From Methanobacteriota archaeon (GTDB lineage: Archaea; Thermoplasmatota; Poseidoniia; Poseidoniales; Poseidoniaceae), in assembly GCA_002720095.2 (NCBI GenBank), contig PBGP02000002.1:38434-102433 (forward strand): a stretch of 64,000 nucleotides of DNA, read 5' to 3'. The notes beneath the pieces are model-generated. The model was given only the letters and a program-made list of their open reading frames with translations, was not told the DNA's origin and ran no database searches. Position numbers and translations under genes: made by a program. Every line of letters starts with the position of its first letter. Position 1 is the first letter of the stretch. This document shows, in pieces, positions 62,010 to 64,000 of this stretch.

Positions 62010-64000
62010 TTATCCACCTTCCTCTTGTGCTTCATAAGAAATTGCAGTAAATGTTAAGGAAAAATCAATTTGATTATTGGGGCTATGATAAGTTGCTTCA
62101 CCATCTCCTCCTTTAATCCAACCTGTGTAGTCCGAAAGCAAATTATATTGGTTTGGAAATGAAATCCAATCCTCAGAGTATTCTAAATCCTCAGATAACC
62201 AGTTTATAATGCTGTCACCGTATAATCCGTTCCATCCCATTCTGACCTCCATGCTTTTTTCATTTGTGCATAAAATATTATCAATTACTTTGAGTTCTAT
62301 TTTTAACTTAGAAGACCCACTAATTACACTTTGAGGGGTTGGTGTTGTTATCGGGAGATGAATTCCAAGTAAATTTTGATTTCCTTTTGCATCCAATGCT
62401 GAATGAATTAATGATGATTTTCCTTCTGGATGATTTGTTGTAACGAAACCACCTTTATTCACTACTTCTAGATTAGAAATACTACTTGAAAATATATACT
62501 TCATCGCAGGTACCTGAATTATCCATGCATTAGCAAGATTAGAAAATAATGTATCTTTGGATTTCCCAATTAACTGTAAATTTGCTCCAGAATGATGAAT
62601 TCCATTCTCCCAAGCTTCTCGAATGCCAGCTAACGTAAGCTCACTTACATCATACCACGGTAGATTAACGCCAATCCATCCAGATGCAAAAATCTCAAGT
62701 GGAAGGCATCTCTTTGAACCTTTATCAATCAACTCTGTCATTCCATCAGAACCTATTATTTGCATAACCCTAATTGATTGACCATTATCTACTGACAAGT
62801 TAAGTTTTCCTTCACCTGTAGATGATGAGAGGTAGAGTGAATTGTCCGTCAGACTATCTAGTTCTCCAGTTGCATTAAAAATTCCTGAGAAATTTACTGA
62901 AGCCTTAGAACCAGCTAATGTAGCATAAATGTATGCTTGATTATCATCCACATAATTCCCCGTCCAAATTGTAGAAAATAATTGTCCAGAAAGCGATCCA
63001 GTATCACTTGGTACTAGATATGATATTCCAGAAGTTAGAAACCCTTCGTTATTAAAATCATTTTTGGAAAATCTAATTTCCACGTCTGATTTACTAGTAA
63101 TCTTTGTAACTCCATTTGTCCCTGCTAATGGCCAATCTAATTTCATCATTCCATTACCTGGGATTGAAAATTTAGAACCTTGAATATCTATTTGATTTGG
63201 AATGAGTTCATAATTCGATATAACAAGAGTTCCTTCTAACTTGGGTATTAAAAATTCACTGCCTAATAGTAATCCTTCATACGTAGGCCAATTCGTAGTA
63301 CCATTTTTAGAATCTTTATTTAAATCAAGTAATAATTTAGCGCTATTTGTTGATTCAACAGTAATCATGGTTGGTGAATCTAAGTCAATATTTTTCGACC
63401 AAATTGAACCATCTCCAACTTTTTCAATATATTCTGATAATTCTGGGTTTTGACCCAGTTTCCAAGTGATGATAGTATCTTTTTCTGAAATTAAATTAAT
63501 AGTATTTTCACCTGTTGGCAAAGGAATTTTCCAAATAGTTCCTGAACCTCTGTGATCTTCATTGTTAGCTTTAATGAATGAAATGCCGCTATTTCCATTG
63601 ATTAGCAAGATTGACAATTCTACATCACTGGTTATTTCTGATTGATCTCCGAGATCAGAGCGTGTAATGTCAATTTCTATGATTTCATTGTTTGTTAATT
63701 TATATTTTATGATTTCTTCGTTATGAACTAATACAAACGATGATCCCGTGAACTCGGTGGAAAGTTTATTTTTTTGAGAAATTATCAATTTTCCTTCTAT
63801 GTCGGGTATTGCATAAATCCATTTAGATTCAGGTTGAACATGTAAATCATCCATACAGTAAGATGTTATTTCTGAGTTAGGATATTTAATGTCAAATTGA
63901 TTGTTGAAGTTTCCAGGATTTCTTAAACTTAGTCCGGATTGGTCTTTCCATGAAGATGAAAACCAAATACCTGAATTTTCTAAATCCCAGTCTAATTTTC
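62010..64000 (-). CDS. Large secreted/surface protein, 5' end beyond window
   Basis: Reading upstream of the ORF-track ATG (63854), the minus frame stays open to the edge (...KLDWDLENSGIWFSSSWKDQSGLSLRNPGNFNNQFDIKYPNSEITSYC-MDDLH), so the ATG is likely internal; 2-nt spacing to the downstream pilin-like gene. Confidence 0.75.
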   Translation of the reverse strand, partial: KLDWDLENSGIWFSSSWKDQSGLSLRNPGNFNNQFDIKYPNSEITSYCMDDLHVQPESKWIYAIPDIEGKLIISQKNKLSTEFTGSSFVLVHNEEIIKYKLTNNEIIEIDITRSDLGDQSEITSDVELSILLINGNSGISFIKANNEDHRGSGTIWKIPLPTGENTINLISEKDTIITWKLGQNPELSEYIEKVGDGSIWSKNIDLDSPTMITVESTNSAKLLLDLNKDSKNGTTNWPTYEGLLLGSEFLIPKLEGTLVISNYELIPNQIDIQGSKFSIPGNGMMKLDWPLAGTNGVTKITSKSDVEIRFSKNDFNNEGFLTSGISYLVPSDTGSLSGQLFSTIWTGNYVDDNQAYIYATLAGSKASVNFSGIFNATGELDSLTDNSLYLSSSTGEGKLNLSVDNGQSIRVMQIIGSDGMTELIDKGSKRCLPLEIFASGWIGVNLPWYDVSELTLAGIREAWENGIHHSGANLQLIGKSKDTLFSNLANAWIIQVPAMKYIFSSSISNLEVVNKGGFVTTNHPEGKSSLIHSALDAKGNQNLLGIHLPITTPTPQSVISGSSKLKIELKVIDNILCTNEKSMEVRMGWNGLYGDSIINWLSEDLEYSEDWISFPNQYNLLSDYTGWIKGGDGEATYHSPNNQIDFSLTFTAISYEAQEEGG

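Overview
This 64 kb, AT-rich, densely coding window carries no recognisable mobile elements, CRISPR arrays or rRNA. It looks like a chromosomal segment of a planktonic euryarchaeon. Archaeal markers include AglB/STT3, a CarS-type CDP-archaeol synthase, archaeal NadM, a DRG GTPase, a ThiR-like HTH-ThiN regulator and TATA-type promoters. Marine Group II/III-like placement is my inference and was not tested. Housekeeping blocks: SUF Fe-S assembly (sufB partial, sufD, sufS, sufE-like, DUF59), sirtuin, grpE, nadM, class V aminotransferase, pdxT, radical SAM, Trx-CcdA fusion, panD, gcvT-gcvPA-gcvPB, pyrimidine-nucleoside phosphorylase, purD, a CAT-anticodon tRNA and an SSF symporter. The accessory content is dominated by very large surface proteins: 1886 aa, 1515 aa, 3254 aa and 1500 aa. 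Most notable: (1) an oligosaccharyltransferase fused to an extra N-terminal membrane domain and a roughly 1,900-residue, sequon-rich, C-terminally anchored ectodomain; (2) a five-gene minus-strand run (tandem OB-fold ectoprotein, TctA-like permease, lamin-tail/PLD-type secreted enzyme, IPNS-like 2OG dioxygenase, thymidine phosphorylase) that could be an extracellular DNA/thymidine scavenging pathway; (3) a 21-repeat putative beta-propeller array inserted inside a split IPT/TIG domain; (4) a shared, near-symmetric TATA box between panD and gcvT with a perfect dyad at the predicted gcvT start site. All calls were made by reading the sequence and the supplied ORFs; no database search was run.
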